In this document: piece by piece, positions 1-5,558 of the stretch | How the letters are laid out: every line of letters starts with the position of its first letter | Position numbering within the stretch: the stretch's first letter is position 1 | Source of the DNA: Actinomycetota bacterium | Lineage (GTDB): Bacteria; Actinomycetota; Actinomycetes; Nanopelagicales; Nanopelagicaceae | Length of the DNA: 6,831 nucleotides | Reading direction: 5' to 3' | Assembly (NCBI GenBank): GCA_947494085.1 | Contig: CANLTP010000049.1 | Span: 1-6,831 of the forward strand | The notes under the pieces: generated by a model | What the model was told of the DNA's origin: nothing | The model's input: the letters and a program-made list of their open reading frames with translations, nothing else | The model's database searches: none | Made by a program: the position numbers and the translations under genes

Positions 1-5
1 AACCG

Positions 6-42
6 AAAAAATGGCCCCCGGTGACTAATTCGGGAGCCATTT
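6..42 (-). terminator. Rho-independent terminator of the tRNA gene
   Basis: Read on the minus strand, AAATGGC pairs with GCCATTT. The stem continues through a G-U pair and four G-C pairs to about 12 bp, around a loop of about 10 nt. A run of six T follows at the 3' side. It lies 9 nt past the tRNA 3' end, so it most likely ends the tRNA transcript. Confidence 0.75.
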
Positions 43-50
43 GGTGTGCG

Positions 51-124
51 TATGACTGGTGGGATTCGAACCCACGACCTCCCTCTTAGTCATAGAGGTG
101 CTCTATCCGCTGAGCTACAGTCAT
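51..124 (-). tRNA. tRNA with irregular anticodon arm, Val(GAC) by position
   Basis: The minus strand folds as a cloverleaf. The acceptor is ATGACTG/CAGTCAT, the D arm GCTC..GAGC with loop AGCGGATA, the anticodon stem CCTCT/AGAGG, the T arm GTGGG-TTCGAAT-CCCAC, and the discriminator A; no CCA is encoded. A 7-nt anticodon loop, ATGACTA, puts GAC at positions 34-36, which would be valine. Three things are odd. Position 37 is T instead of a purine. The variable region GAGGTC has 6 nt. The part from CTAAG to AGGTCG resembles Arg(YCU)-type tRNAs carrying one extra nucleotide. The bases just outside the acceptor (GCGT and ACGC) also pair, so the terminal helix can reach 11 bp (48-58 with 118-128). 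It is certainly tRNA-like; the isotype and whether it is charged are uncertain. Confidence 0.75.
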
Positions 125-134
125 ACGCATGCGA

Positions 135-162
135 AAGTTAGCCCTGATTACATTCAGTTAAA
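135..162 (-). promoter_or_regulatory. Probable promoter of the tRNA gene
   Basis: On the minus strand TTTAAC (157-162) is followed after 16 bp by TAACTT (135-140), which fits the actinobacterial TANNNT -10 pattern. Transcription would start near 128, only a few bases before the mature tRNA and about where the extended acceptor pairing begins. This is pattern matching only, and the -35 is weak. Confidence 0.35.
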
Positions 163-177
163 TTCTTCAAAAATAAT

Positions 178-206
178 TTTGTGAATAAAACTTAGATGTG
201 TATAAA
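178..206 (+). promoter_or_regulatory. Possible plus-strand promoter in the tRNA-esterase gap
   Basis: TTTGTG (178-183) and TATAAA (201-206) are 17 bp apart, and a second hexamer, TATAAG, follows at 207-212. A start near 213 would give a short plus-strand RNA ending at the hairpin at 323-358. No plus-strand protein gene lies between them. The surrounding DNA is AT-rich, so a chance match is quite possible. Confidence 0.25.
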
Positions 207-243
207 TATAAGCATGTCAAAAACGATGTTAAGGTTTACCGCG

Positions 244-325
244 TAGTCAATGAGGTGCGAGTCGAAGTGTTATAGTTTTGCCACTTAGTCATAGAGGTGC
301 GCAAGACAATCTGAGTTACAAGAAA
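244..325 (-). pseudogene. Degenerate copy of the neighbouring tRNA
   Basis: Pieces of the tRNA recur in the same order and orientation. The T-arm piece at 254-266 matches 58-70 in 11 of 13 bases. The anticodon-arm piece at 284-300 is identical to 85-101 over 17 bases (CTTAGTCATAGAGGTGC). The D-arm piece at 311-320 matches 110-119 in 9 of 10 bases. The segments between have diverged, the T stem no longer pairs, and no acceptor stem can be made, so it should not work as a tRNA. A further partial anticodon-arm match (13 of 15) sits at 244-258. The simplest reading is a decayed tandem duplication. The alternative is a plus-strand RNA complementary to the tRNA. Confidence 0.5.
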
Positions 326-358
326 GAGCCCCGCAGAGAAATCTGTGGGGCTCTTTTT
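323..358 (+). terminator. Strong hairpin terminator, possibly bidirectional
   Basis: On the plus strand AAAGAGCCCCGCAGA (323-337) pairs with 342-356 through 15 bp including one G-U, closed by a GAAA tetraloop and followed by TTTTT. Read on the minus strand the stem has one C-A mismatch and ends in TCTTTCTTG, still rich in T. It probably terminates the esterase gene, which ends 32 bases away on the minus strand. Its better orientation is plus, where no gene is evident. Confidence 0.7.
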
Positions 359-389
359 ATTTCAAAGAAAGGTGAAGTGATTAATTCCA

Positions 390-1580
390 TTATTTCTTAT
401 GGGCTAGCAGAAAGTCGAATACTGAAGAAATAAACGCGGCATTTATCTTTGGCAAATGCTTTCCCCCAGCAATCGTCCACATTTCAACAGCCACACCTTT
501 AGGGCACTTATAGGCCGCTTTAGTTGTTTCAGAACCGGCAAGAGCTGACTCGTAATTAAACTTTGTCTTATTCTTTATAAGCGCTGCCGAAGTTGAACAT
601 CCATCAATTTCTGCCCACTTACGAGTTTCATCAGCAACGCTTGAATATGGTTGTTTCGGATCATCAAAAACATCTCCGCCAGCGATATGAATCAATTCAT
701 CTTCGGTGCCATTAATTTGTAAAACACTGACCGGGCGATCTGCTTTACAGAGTGACATATCCGAGAAGCTTGATCCATTGAAATTCACAAGCGCCGCAAT
801 CTTGCTCGAATTATTGCAAGCCACGGTATATGACATAAATCCACCATTTGAATGTCCAAAGAAGTAAATCCGCTTGGCATCAATCGATACTTTCGCACTT
901 ATCTGTTTTATAAGATCCATCAAATATTTGGAATCATCGACTCCACTTTTTTCGAAATCACAACACGATTCAGTCGCATTCCAAAATGGAAGTCCCCCAC
1001 CATTCTTTGACCCTGATGGCAAAGCCAATACAACACCTCGCTTGTAAGCCTCGGCTGTTAAATCAACCAGCGCCAATAAATCATTCGGTGTCGCTGTGAA
1101 ACCAGGTAGTGCAACAAGTAATGGCGCCGCAACTTTGACTTTCAACGTTCCAGGAATTAACACTTGTGCCGGGCGAACATCACCGACAGAAATTAGCTTG
1201 CTTCCTTTTCTTATTGTTATCTTCACGCCTTTATCAAGAACAAATTCGTTGCCCGCACTTGGTGGCTTAGTTGGTGCTGCAGATGCAACAGGTCCAGCAG
1301 AAGCGGTTGGCTTAGCCGCAGGCGTTTCAATCGCTGGAAGTGGATCTCCGTCAATCCACCACTTTGCAATACCATTAACAAGAATGCACGAAAGATTCTT
1401 TCCGCTATACGAACTAAGTTCTTTCTGCCCAACAGCATCAGCCAAACATGTTCGCCCAGGAGCGGCAGCCCCTTCTGGATATCCATCATCCAATGCCGCA
1501 ATTGCAGATGAAGTTAGTGATGATGTTATTAAAGACACCATTGCCAATACAGTAAATATCTTGCGCGGCAATGCACTCAT
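390..1580 (-). CDS. Secreted PHB-depolymerase/LpqC-family esterase
   Basis: This 396-residue alpha/beta-hydrolase belongs to the family of LpqC lipoproteins, polyhydroxybutyrate depolymerases and feruloyl esterases. Residues 1-29 form a signal peptide (hydrophobic run, then SAIA before the mature part). Residues 42-75 hold a small segment with Cys45 and Cys65 and a Trp pair, and 82-110 form an Ala/Pro/Thr linker. The catalytic domain spans about 115-396. The nucleophile elbow is GHSNGG (242-247, Ser244). The likely acid is Asp294 in NGTEDE and the base is His375 in GGKH. A vicinal Cys206-Cys207 pair lies before the elbow. It should be exported and hydrolyse an ester outside the cell; the substrate (polyester, acetyl-xylan or feruloyl ester) cannot be read from the sequence. 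No lipobox Cys follows the signal, unlike true LpqC lipoproteins. The ATG at 1578-1580 has only a weak AGG ahead. The gene is divergent from the photolyase operon. Confidence 0.85.
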   Translation of the reverse strand: MSALPRKIFTVLAMVSLITSSLTSSAIAALDDGYPEGAAAPGRTCLADAVGQKELSSYSGKNLSCILVNGIAKWWIDGDPLPAIETPAAKPTASAGPVASAAPTKPPSAGNEFVLDKGVKITIRKGSKLISVGDVRPAQVLIPGTLKVKVAAPLLVALPGFTATPNDLLALVDLTAEAYKRGVVLALPSGSKNGGGLPFWNATESCCDFEKSGVDDSKYLMDLIKQISAKVSIDAKRIYFFGHSNGGFMSYTVACNNSSKIAALVNFNGSSFSDMSLCKADRPVSVLQINGTEDELIHIAGGDVFDDPKQPYSSVADETRKWAEIDGCSTSAALIKNKTKFNYESALAGSETTKAAYKCPKGVAVEMWTIAGGKHLPKINAAFISSVFDFLLAHKK

Positions 1581-1604
1581 GCCTAATTAGATTGCATTAA
1601 AAGA

Positions 1605-1610
1605 CTTATA
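1605..1610 (-). promoter_or_regulatory. Probable -10 box of the esterase gene
   Basis: The minus strand reads TGCTATAAG: a TG-extended -10 with hexamer TATAAG, 24 nt before the esterase ATG, giving a leader of about 18 nt. No clear -35 is seen, which suits an extended -10 promoter. Confidence 0.4.
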
Positions 1611-1643
1611 GCAAGGGTAAATGAATGAACTCGATGAGAGATT

Positions 1644-1649
1644 TAGGAT
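1644..1649 (+). promoter_or_regulatory. Probable -10 box of the DUF2256-photolyase operon
   Basis: TAGGAT matches the actinobacterial TANNNT consensus and sits 21 nt before the ATG at 1671. It is about 35 bp from the esterase -10, so the two divergent promoters share one short control region. No good -35 was found. Confidence 0.35.
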
Positions 1650-1670
1650 AAAAGTTAAGTAAAATCAGGT

Positions 1671-1814
1671 ATGCCTCGCGTAGCAAAAACGAAAAATGGC
1701 TTCCCACCAAAAGTCTGTGTCCGCTGCGGCCTGGAATTTGAATGGCGCAAGAAGTGGGCCAAGAACTGGACCGAAGTGAAGTATTGCAGCGATCGTTGCC
1801 GGGAAAATAAATGA
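1671..1814 (+). CDS. DUF2256-type zinc-ribbon protein, 47 aa
   Basis: This small basic protein has two cysteine pairs, C16-x2-C19 and C39-x3-C43, which should bind one zinc. Between them is the aromatic/basic segment FEWRKKW..NW, and it ends [10 protein letters not shown]. The pattern C..CG..F.WRKKW....V.YCS..CR is that of the DUF2256 family, for which no biochemical role is established. As I recall, family members often sit beside, or are fused to, cryptochrome/photolyase genes. Here the stop TGA lies within ATGA, overlapping the photolyase start by 4 bases, so the two are almost certainly translationally coupled. A possible AGG is too close to the ATG to be a good ribosome site, and the short leader suggests near-leaderless translation. 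A role as a partner or assembly aid for the photolyase is inference. Confidence 0.85.
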   Translation: MPRVAKTKNGFPPKVCVRCGLEFEWRKKWAKNWTEVKYCSDRCRENK

Positions 1815-3283
1815 AGCGCATTATCTATATTCCATTTGATCATCTGCATCGCAACTTTGGTGCACTCAAAGGTGCTGATCCAAAAACCGATCTGATTGCA
1901 TTTGTTGAAAGTGCCCGAATGACAACCGGGCGCAACTGGCATAAGGAACGCTTATTCTTTTTGATCTCTAGTGCCCGTCACTTTGCACAATCTCTACAAG
2001 AAGAAGGCTTCACTGTTGAATATGTAAAGGCTGCAACAACAATTGATGGCTTAAAAACTATCACTGCAAAATCCAAAGTTAGTGAAGTTATCTGCGCTGA
2101 ACCATCTTCATTCCGACAATTCGAAGCGCTACAAAAATATGGCATTAGCTTCGTTCCTAATGATTTCTTTTTAACTCCTCGCCCGCTATTCAATGAATGG
2201 GCTGGTGGTCAAAAATCTTTTCTGATGGAAAGTTTCTACCGCGCTCAACGACTTCGCCTTGGAATCTTGGTTGAAGGTAATAAACCAACCGGTGGCGCTT
2301 GGAACTTTGATAAAGAGAACCGCCTGCCACCACCAAAGAAATATGACGGCCCGGCATATCTAGAACACAAACGCGATCAGATAGATCTTGAAGTTGCCAA
2401 AGAACTTAGCCATACCCCAACTACAACTTGGGCAACAAGTCGCAAAGGTGCGCTTGCTCAATTAAAAAACTTTATCGATAACCACTTCGCTGAATTTGGT
2501 CCACTAGAAGATGCGATGACCACAGATAACTGGGCACTTCACCATTCACTTCTGTCGCCCTATCTCAACAACGGTTTACTGCATGCATCTGAAGTAATCG
2601 ATGCCGCAGTGAAAGCATTTAATACCGGCAAGGTTCCAATCGAATCTGCTGAAGGTTTTATCCGGCAGATTATTGGCTGGCGTGAATATGTAAATGGGAT
2701 GTATTGGTTTCTTGGTCCGGATTACCGCAACAACAATCAGTTGGAAGCGAAGCGAAAACTACTTCCATTATTCACTGATTCAAGTAAGACCCAGATGAAT
2801 TGCATCAAAGAGACTTTTACTGACATTGAAGACCGCGCCTGGGTTCATCACATCCCCCGATTAATGCTTCTGAGTAATCTCGCTTTAGTTACCGGCACGA
2901 ATCCGCAAGAATTTCTGGATTGGATGCGCGAAGTATTTATCGATGCCAGCGAATGGGTAATGGTTCCAAATGTAATTGGAATGGGCGTTCATGCTGATGG
3001 TGGCGCAATGATGACAAAACCATATGCCGCAGGTGGTGCCTACATTTCACGGATGTCTAACTACTGCAAGCCTTGTGTCTATGACCCCAAGCTGCGCGTT
3101 GGTGAAGATGCATGTCCGTTTACAACTTTGTATTGGGATTTCCTGGATCGACATAAAGAAACCTTTGCCAAGAATCATCGCATGAGCCAACAATTCTTCG
3201 GCCTTAATCGGTTAAGTGATCTTCCTGAATTAAAGGAACGAGCTAAAGAAGTTCTAACTGGTTTGGAATTAGGCGAAATTTAG
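1811..3283 (+). CDS. Fe-S photolyase/cryptochrome (PhrB/CryB type)
   Basis: This 490-residue flavoprotein belongs to the FeS-BCP group (deoxyribodipyrimidine photolyase-related), which uses light to repair (6-4) photoproducts in DNA or acts as a photoreceptor. The N-terminal Rossmann-like antenna domain is about 1-135, and the helical FAD and DNA-binding domain about 200-480. Four cysteines, C321, C409, C412 and C425, have spacing 88-3-13. This is the same as C350/C438/C441/C454 in Agrobacterium PhrB and marks the [4Fe-4S] cluster. Family motifs include [12 protein letters not shown] (272-283), VHHIPRLM (335-342), [10 protein letters not shown] (373-382), [14 protein letters not shown] (393-406) and [12 protein letters not shown] (423-434). 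Length matches the family. His337 aligns with a PhrB histidine important for repair. The Trp usually present 8 residues before the first cluster Cys is Asp313 here. It is coupled to the upstream zinc-ribbon gene. Confidence 0.93.
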   Translation: MKRIIYIPFDHLHRNFGALKGADPKTDLIAFVESARMTTGRNWHKERLFFLISSARHFAQSLQEEGFTVEYVKAATTIDGLKTITAKSKVSEVICAEPSSFRQFEALQKYGISFVPNDFFLTPRPLFNEWAGGQKSFLMESFYRAQRLRLGILVEGNKPTGGAWNFDKENRLPPPKKYDGPAYLEHKRDQIDLEVAKELSHTPTTTWATSRKGALAQLKNFIDNHFAEFGPLEDAMTTDNWALHHSLLSPYLNNGLLHASEVIDAAVKAFNTGKVPIESAEGFIRQIIGWREYVNGMYWFLGPDYRNNNQLEAKRKLLPLFTDSSKTQMNCIKETFTDIEDRAWVHHIPRLMLLSNLALVTGTNPQEFLDWMREVFIDASEWVMVPNVIGMGVHADGGAMMTKPYAAGGAYISRMSNYCKPCVYDPKLRVGEDACPFTTLYWDFLDRHKETFAKNHRMSQQFFGLNRLSDLPELKERAKEVLTGLELGEI

Positions 3284-3301
3284 TTAAGAGGTAATGTCTT
3301 T

Positions 3302-4459
3302 ATGTGCAAAGCGGTTGATTGCATTGAGAATTTCGGTATTCTTCGGGACGTGAAATTAAAGATTATTTCGACGCTAGCCGTCTTGGTGTTATTAATCCCA
3401 ATTAGTTCTCAAATAGCTGGCGCAATTCCTGCTCAGAAGTTGAAGAAATACTCAGTATCAATGACAAAGGCTCATCTACCTGTCGCACCAAATAACGGCA
3501 CCGATGATTACCGTTGCTTCTTGCTCGATCCAAAAGTTTCGCAAGATTCAATCATTCGAACAATTCAATTTATTCCGCAGAAGAAGGACTATGTCCACCA
3601 CGCAATTATTTTCCGAGTTACCGATGCCGATCTACCTCAAGCAATAATTCAAGATAAGAGTGGCACTGGCTGGCCATGTTTTGGTGGGACTGGATTAGGC
3701 GGAATGCTCTCTACATTTGTTTCATCGCCTTGGTTAAGTTCCTGGGCACCTGGCCGTGGAAAAGATATTTCACCTGTTGGCTATGGAACTCCATTTAAAA
3801 AAGGTGAGCGCTTTGTTCTGCAAGTGCACTACAACTTACTTGCAGCGCAAGATGGAAAACTTGAGACTGATCAATCCAAGATTGTGATGGAAACAATTCC
3901 AGCCAAGGGCGCAAAAGTTAAACAGTTGCATCTCGAACTATTCCCAGCACCAGTAGAACTTGCCTGCCCAGTAGGCGTGACCGGCCCGCTCTGCGACCGT
4001 AGACAATCTCTAATTGATCTTTCAGCACGAACCAGCACAACAAGTGCCTTCGAGGCTGCTGGAATAAATGCGTTATGTGGACAAGATCCATTTAAGCCAA
4101 CCGCATCATTGAAATCACGATGTGACAAAATTATGAATTCAAATTTTAATGTAATAGCCGCAGCGCCTCATATGCACTTACTTGGGCGTTCATTGAAGTT
4201 AACACTCAACCCAGGTTCGACCACCGAGAAAATTCTTTTAGATGTTACGAACTACAACTTTGATGATCAATCTTCAACGGTCTTGAAGCAACCTGTTGCA
4301 GTGAAAGCTGGCGACACAATTCGCGTTGAATGCACATTCGATCCAACTTTACGACAGAAGATTCCTCAACTAAAGAACCTGGCACCACGTTACATAACAT
4401 GGGGCGAAGGTTCTTCTGATGAAATGTGCTTAGGCGTTATCGCCGCAACTAAGGTCTAG
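3302..4459 (+). CDS. Secreted copper type II monooxygenase (PHM/DBM-like)
   Basis: This 385-residue protein has the two-domain copper monooxygenase fold of peptidylglycine alpha-hydroxylating and dopamine beta-monooxygenases, which hydroxylate C-H bonds with O2 and a reductant such as ascorbate. All copper ligands are visible. The CuH site has His99-His100 (VHHAIIF) and His176 (QVHYNL). The CuM site has His290 and His292 (PHMHLLGR) and Met375 (SSDEMCLG). Numerous Cys (72, 126, 222, 231, 259, 274, 344, 376) suit an exported, disulfide-bonded protein. A signal peptide occupies about 18-41 (KLK, long hydrophobic run, then AGA), implying export. The ATG at 3302 has AAGAGG 10 nt upstream, but adds 16 atypical residues before the signal. 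The in-frame GTG at 3350 would start exactly at the signal and has a promoter ahead of it. The substrate is unknown. The Tyr found shortly after the Met ligand in animal enzymes is absent. Confidence 0.85.
   Translation: MCKAVDCIENFGILRDVKLKIISTLAVLVLLIPISSQIAGAIPAQKLKKYSVSMTKAHLPVAPNNGTDDYRCFLLDPKVSQDSIIRTIQFIPQKKDYVHHAIIFRVTDADLPQAIIQDKSGTGWPCFGGTGLGGMLSTFVSSPWLSSWAPGRGKDISPVGYGTPFKKGERFVLQVHYNLLAAQDGKLETDQSKIVMETIPAKGAKVKQLHLELFPAPVELACPVGVTGPLCDRRQSLIDLSARTSTTSAFEAAGINALCGQDPFKPTASLKSRCDKIMNSNFNVIAAAPHMHLLGRSLKLTLNPGSTTEKILLDVTNYNFDDQSSTVLKQPVAVKAGDTIRVECTFDPTLRQKIPQLKNLAPRYITWGEGSSDEMCLGVIAATKV
3315..3342 (+). promoter_or_regulatory. Possible leaderless promoter for the copper monooxygenase
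   Basis: TTGATT (3315-3320) and TATTCT (3337-3342) are 16 bp apart, and the in-frame GTG at 3350 begins 7 nt after the -10. Transcription would start at the GTG itself, giving a leaderless mRNA as is common in Actinobacteria. The protein would then begin directly with its signal peptide. It competes with the ATG at 3302, which has a plausible ribosome site. Confidence 0.4.
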
Positions 4460-4806
4460 CTTCGCTTGAGGATGTTTTTTAAAATCCCCACTAATTTCGA
4501 ACTTCTATTTCGAGCCACCCACCGATAACCAATTCGAGCAATTGGCCCGGAAATAGTTATTACGGCGGATAAAACTTTATTTCCCCTACGGTTCAGCAGG
4601 AAGGCAACAGCTTTTGCTCCGCTGTAACGTTCCTGCCCTGAAACTACGAAAACCCCACGTGCACATTGCTCTGTGCTTAAGTTAAATTTGGTGAGATCTG
4701 CTTCGTGAAAATCAACCGCGTTAATCTCTAATCTTTTACTAATCCAGGTAATTGAGTTCTTACATAATTCACATTTGCCATCATAAATAACAAATATTTC
4801 ACTCAT
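4456..4806 (-). CDS. DCC-family thiol-disulfide protein (DUF393)
   Basis: This 116-residue protein begins with the family signature YDGKCELC (8-15), where Cys12 and Cys15 form a thioredoxin-like CxxC pair preceded by Asp-Gly. The following beta-alpha elements, the segment around SGAKAVAFLL (62-71) and the GYRWVARNR segment (93-101) fit the DCC/DUF393 family and its usual length. The family is predicted to carry out thiol-disulfide exchange; physiological substrates are not known. It lies 21 bp after the CDGSH-like gene on the same strand and is probably the last gene of that operon. Its stop codon and that of the convergent copper monooxygenase are both read from the palindrome CTAG at 4456-4459. 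No clear ribosome site precedes the ATG. Confidence 0.85.
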   Translation of the reverse strand: MSEIFVIYDGKCELCKNSITWISKRLEINAVDFHEADLTKFNLSTEQCARGVFVVSGQERYSGAKAVAFLLNRRGNKVLSAVITISGPIARIGYRWVARNRSSKLVGILKNILKRS

Positions 4807-4827
4807 GCCTGAACTACCGTGAAAAAC

Positions 4828-4977
4828 TTAGTTGTTTTTTACGTATTCTGCTGCGTGTGGGAATTCATTAGCTGCAAGCTTCTCAGCCATATCTTCCTTT
4901 ACTGCCTTAACAACCTTGTGTGTTCCATCGCAGTTCTTCTCTTCATCTCTTGTGTAACCGCATTGACATGCACCCAT
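4828..4977 (-). CDS. CDGSH-like iron-sulfur mini-protein, 49 aa
   Basis: This short gene encodes MGACQCGYTRDEEKNCDGTH followed by a charged helical tail ending in YVKNN. Cys4, Cys6, Cys16 and His20 reproduce the CDGSH pattern C-x-C-x(n)-C-D-G-x-H, which binds a labile [2Fe-2S] cluster through three Cys and one His. The gap between the second and third Cys is 9 residues rather than the usual 8, and the loop Pro is missing, so the match is good but not perfect. The tail (about 21-49) is probably helical. A role in electron transfer or redox sensing is inference. The ATG has only a weak GAG ahead. The gene lies 34 bp after the 39-residue membrane protein gene and 21 bp before the DCC gene on the same strand, so it is probably co-transcribed. 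Confidence 0.75.
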   Translation of the reverse strand: MGACQCGYTRDEEKNCDGTHKVVKAVKEDMAEKLAANEFPHAAEYVKNN

Positions 4978-5011
4978 GAAAATCTCATTTCTAATTGAAG
5001 TTATCGCAACC

Positions 5012-5131
5012 TTACTCGAAGTCGCCGCCCCGCCCAGTCATCTTCTTCTTGTTCTTATTCGGACGCTCATAAGCAACCAATATCCCCGCAAGAACGGAGA
5101 TAAAGGCTGCCAGAATCAGGAAGATACTCAA
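5012..5131 (-). CDS. Small single-helix membrane protein, 39 aa, TTG start
   Basis: An open frame of 39 codons starts with TTG, 4 bp after the stop of the upstream three-helix protein. An AGG lies about 8 nt before the TTG. The product has one hydrophobic helix (about residues 2-20, SIFLILAAFISVLAGILVA), then a basic stretch NKNKKK (25-30) and the tail MTGRGGDFE. Positive residues after the helix predict an N-out, C-in orientation. A TAG stands in frame just upstream and no ATG or GTG precedes the helix, so TTG is the only reasonable start. I do not recognise a family. The tight spacing, same strand and clean helix-plus-basic-tail design support a real gene; the start codon is the weak point. 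Confidence 0.6.
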   Translation of the reverse strand: MSIFLILAAFISVLAGILVAYERPNKNKKKMTGRGGDFE

Positions 5132-5135
5132 AGAA

Positions 5136-5510
5136 TTAACCTAGAACTGCCCATACAACGAGTGCAAATACACCAATACCTAGGCCAACCATTGCAGTTG
5201 CAGATAGCGACAAGAATCCACGTGAATCTGAAATTCTCTTTGCTAGTTCTGATGGCTTTTCAATTCTCTTTAGATCAATTAGCAAAACTTCGGCTTCACG
5301 AATAGTTGCATACTGGGAAATGATTGCAAGAATACCGGTAGCTGCTGCAACACCAATAGTTAAATACTTCGCACCATCTGTTGCGTTTTCAAATACTCCA
5401 AGAGCTGCTAATACAAATACGCCGGTCAACATAAGTGTTGGGGCGATTTGAGCGTTAATAATTTGTGAGCGCTTTGTATTCCAAAGCTCTAATAAACCTT
5501 TTTCATCCAT
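5136..5510 (-). CDS. Three-helix membrane protein of unknown function
   Basis: This 124-residue protein has an amphipathic N-terminus (1-20) and three predicted membrane helices, about 22-40, 49-67 and 103-123. Between the second and third is a charged cytoplasmic-type loop (70-97), rich in Glu, Lys and Arg, that could form a helix. I see no catalytic motif and do not recognise a family. The ATG is well supported: AGGAGAG ends 5 nt before it, the best ribosome site in the window. It is probably the first gene of an operon with the 39-residue membrane protein, the CDGSH-like protein and the DCC protein. That suggests, without proving it, a membrane-linked redox or stress role. Confidence 0.8.
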   Translation of the reverse strand: MDEKGLLELWNTKRSQIINAQIAPTLMLTGVFVLAALGVFENATDGAKYLTIGVAAATGILAIISQYATIREAEVLLIDLKRIEKPSELAKRISDSRGFLSLSATAMVGLGIGVFALVVWAVLG

Positions 5511-5515
5511 TGTTT

Positions 5516-5522
5516 CTCTCCT
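5516..5522 (-). promoter_or_regulatory. Strong ribosome binding site of the three-helix gene
   Basis: AGGAGAG on the minus strand lies 5 nt before the ATG at 5508-5510. It is the clearest Shine-Dalgarno sequence in the window and decides this start. Confidence 0.7.
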
Positions 5523-5531
5523 GATCCTTAG

Positions 5532-5558
5532 CCCCCACTTGGGAGTCGGTAAATATTA
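5532..5558 (-). promoter_or_regulatory. Possible promoter and leader hairpin of the membrane-redox operon
   Basis: On the minus strand TAATAT (5553-5558) is a candidate -10. It is followed by a leader in which CTCCC and GGGGG (5532-5545) can pair around an AAGT loop, about 10 nt before the ribosome site. No clear -35 is seen. Both elements are weak pattern matches. Confidence 0.3.

Noticed and set aside
85..300. Direct repeat as an attachment site of an integrated element
   Set aside because: The repeats are 199 bp apart, no integrase or cargo lies between them, and similarity spans several tRNA arms rather than only the 3' end.
1096..1590. Long plus-strand open frame opposite the esterase gene
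   Set aside because: It lies entirely over the well-supported esterase gene, has no family features, and its composition is that of the reverse complement of coding DNA.
1606..1942. Two minus-strand open frames over the DUF2256 gene and photolyase start
   Set aside because: They oppose the recognisable zinc-ribbon and photolyase coding sequence and have no family features.
4470..4488. Hairpin GGAT...ATCC as a terminator between the convergent genes
   Set aside because: It is an interrupted, AT-rich stem inside the DCC coding region, with no proper T run after it.
4976..5305. Plus-strand open frame of 109 codons
   Set aside because: It covers two better-supported minus-strand genes (the 39-residue membrane protein and the three-helix protein) and its product has no recognisable features.
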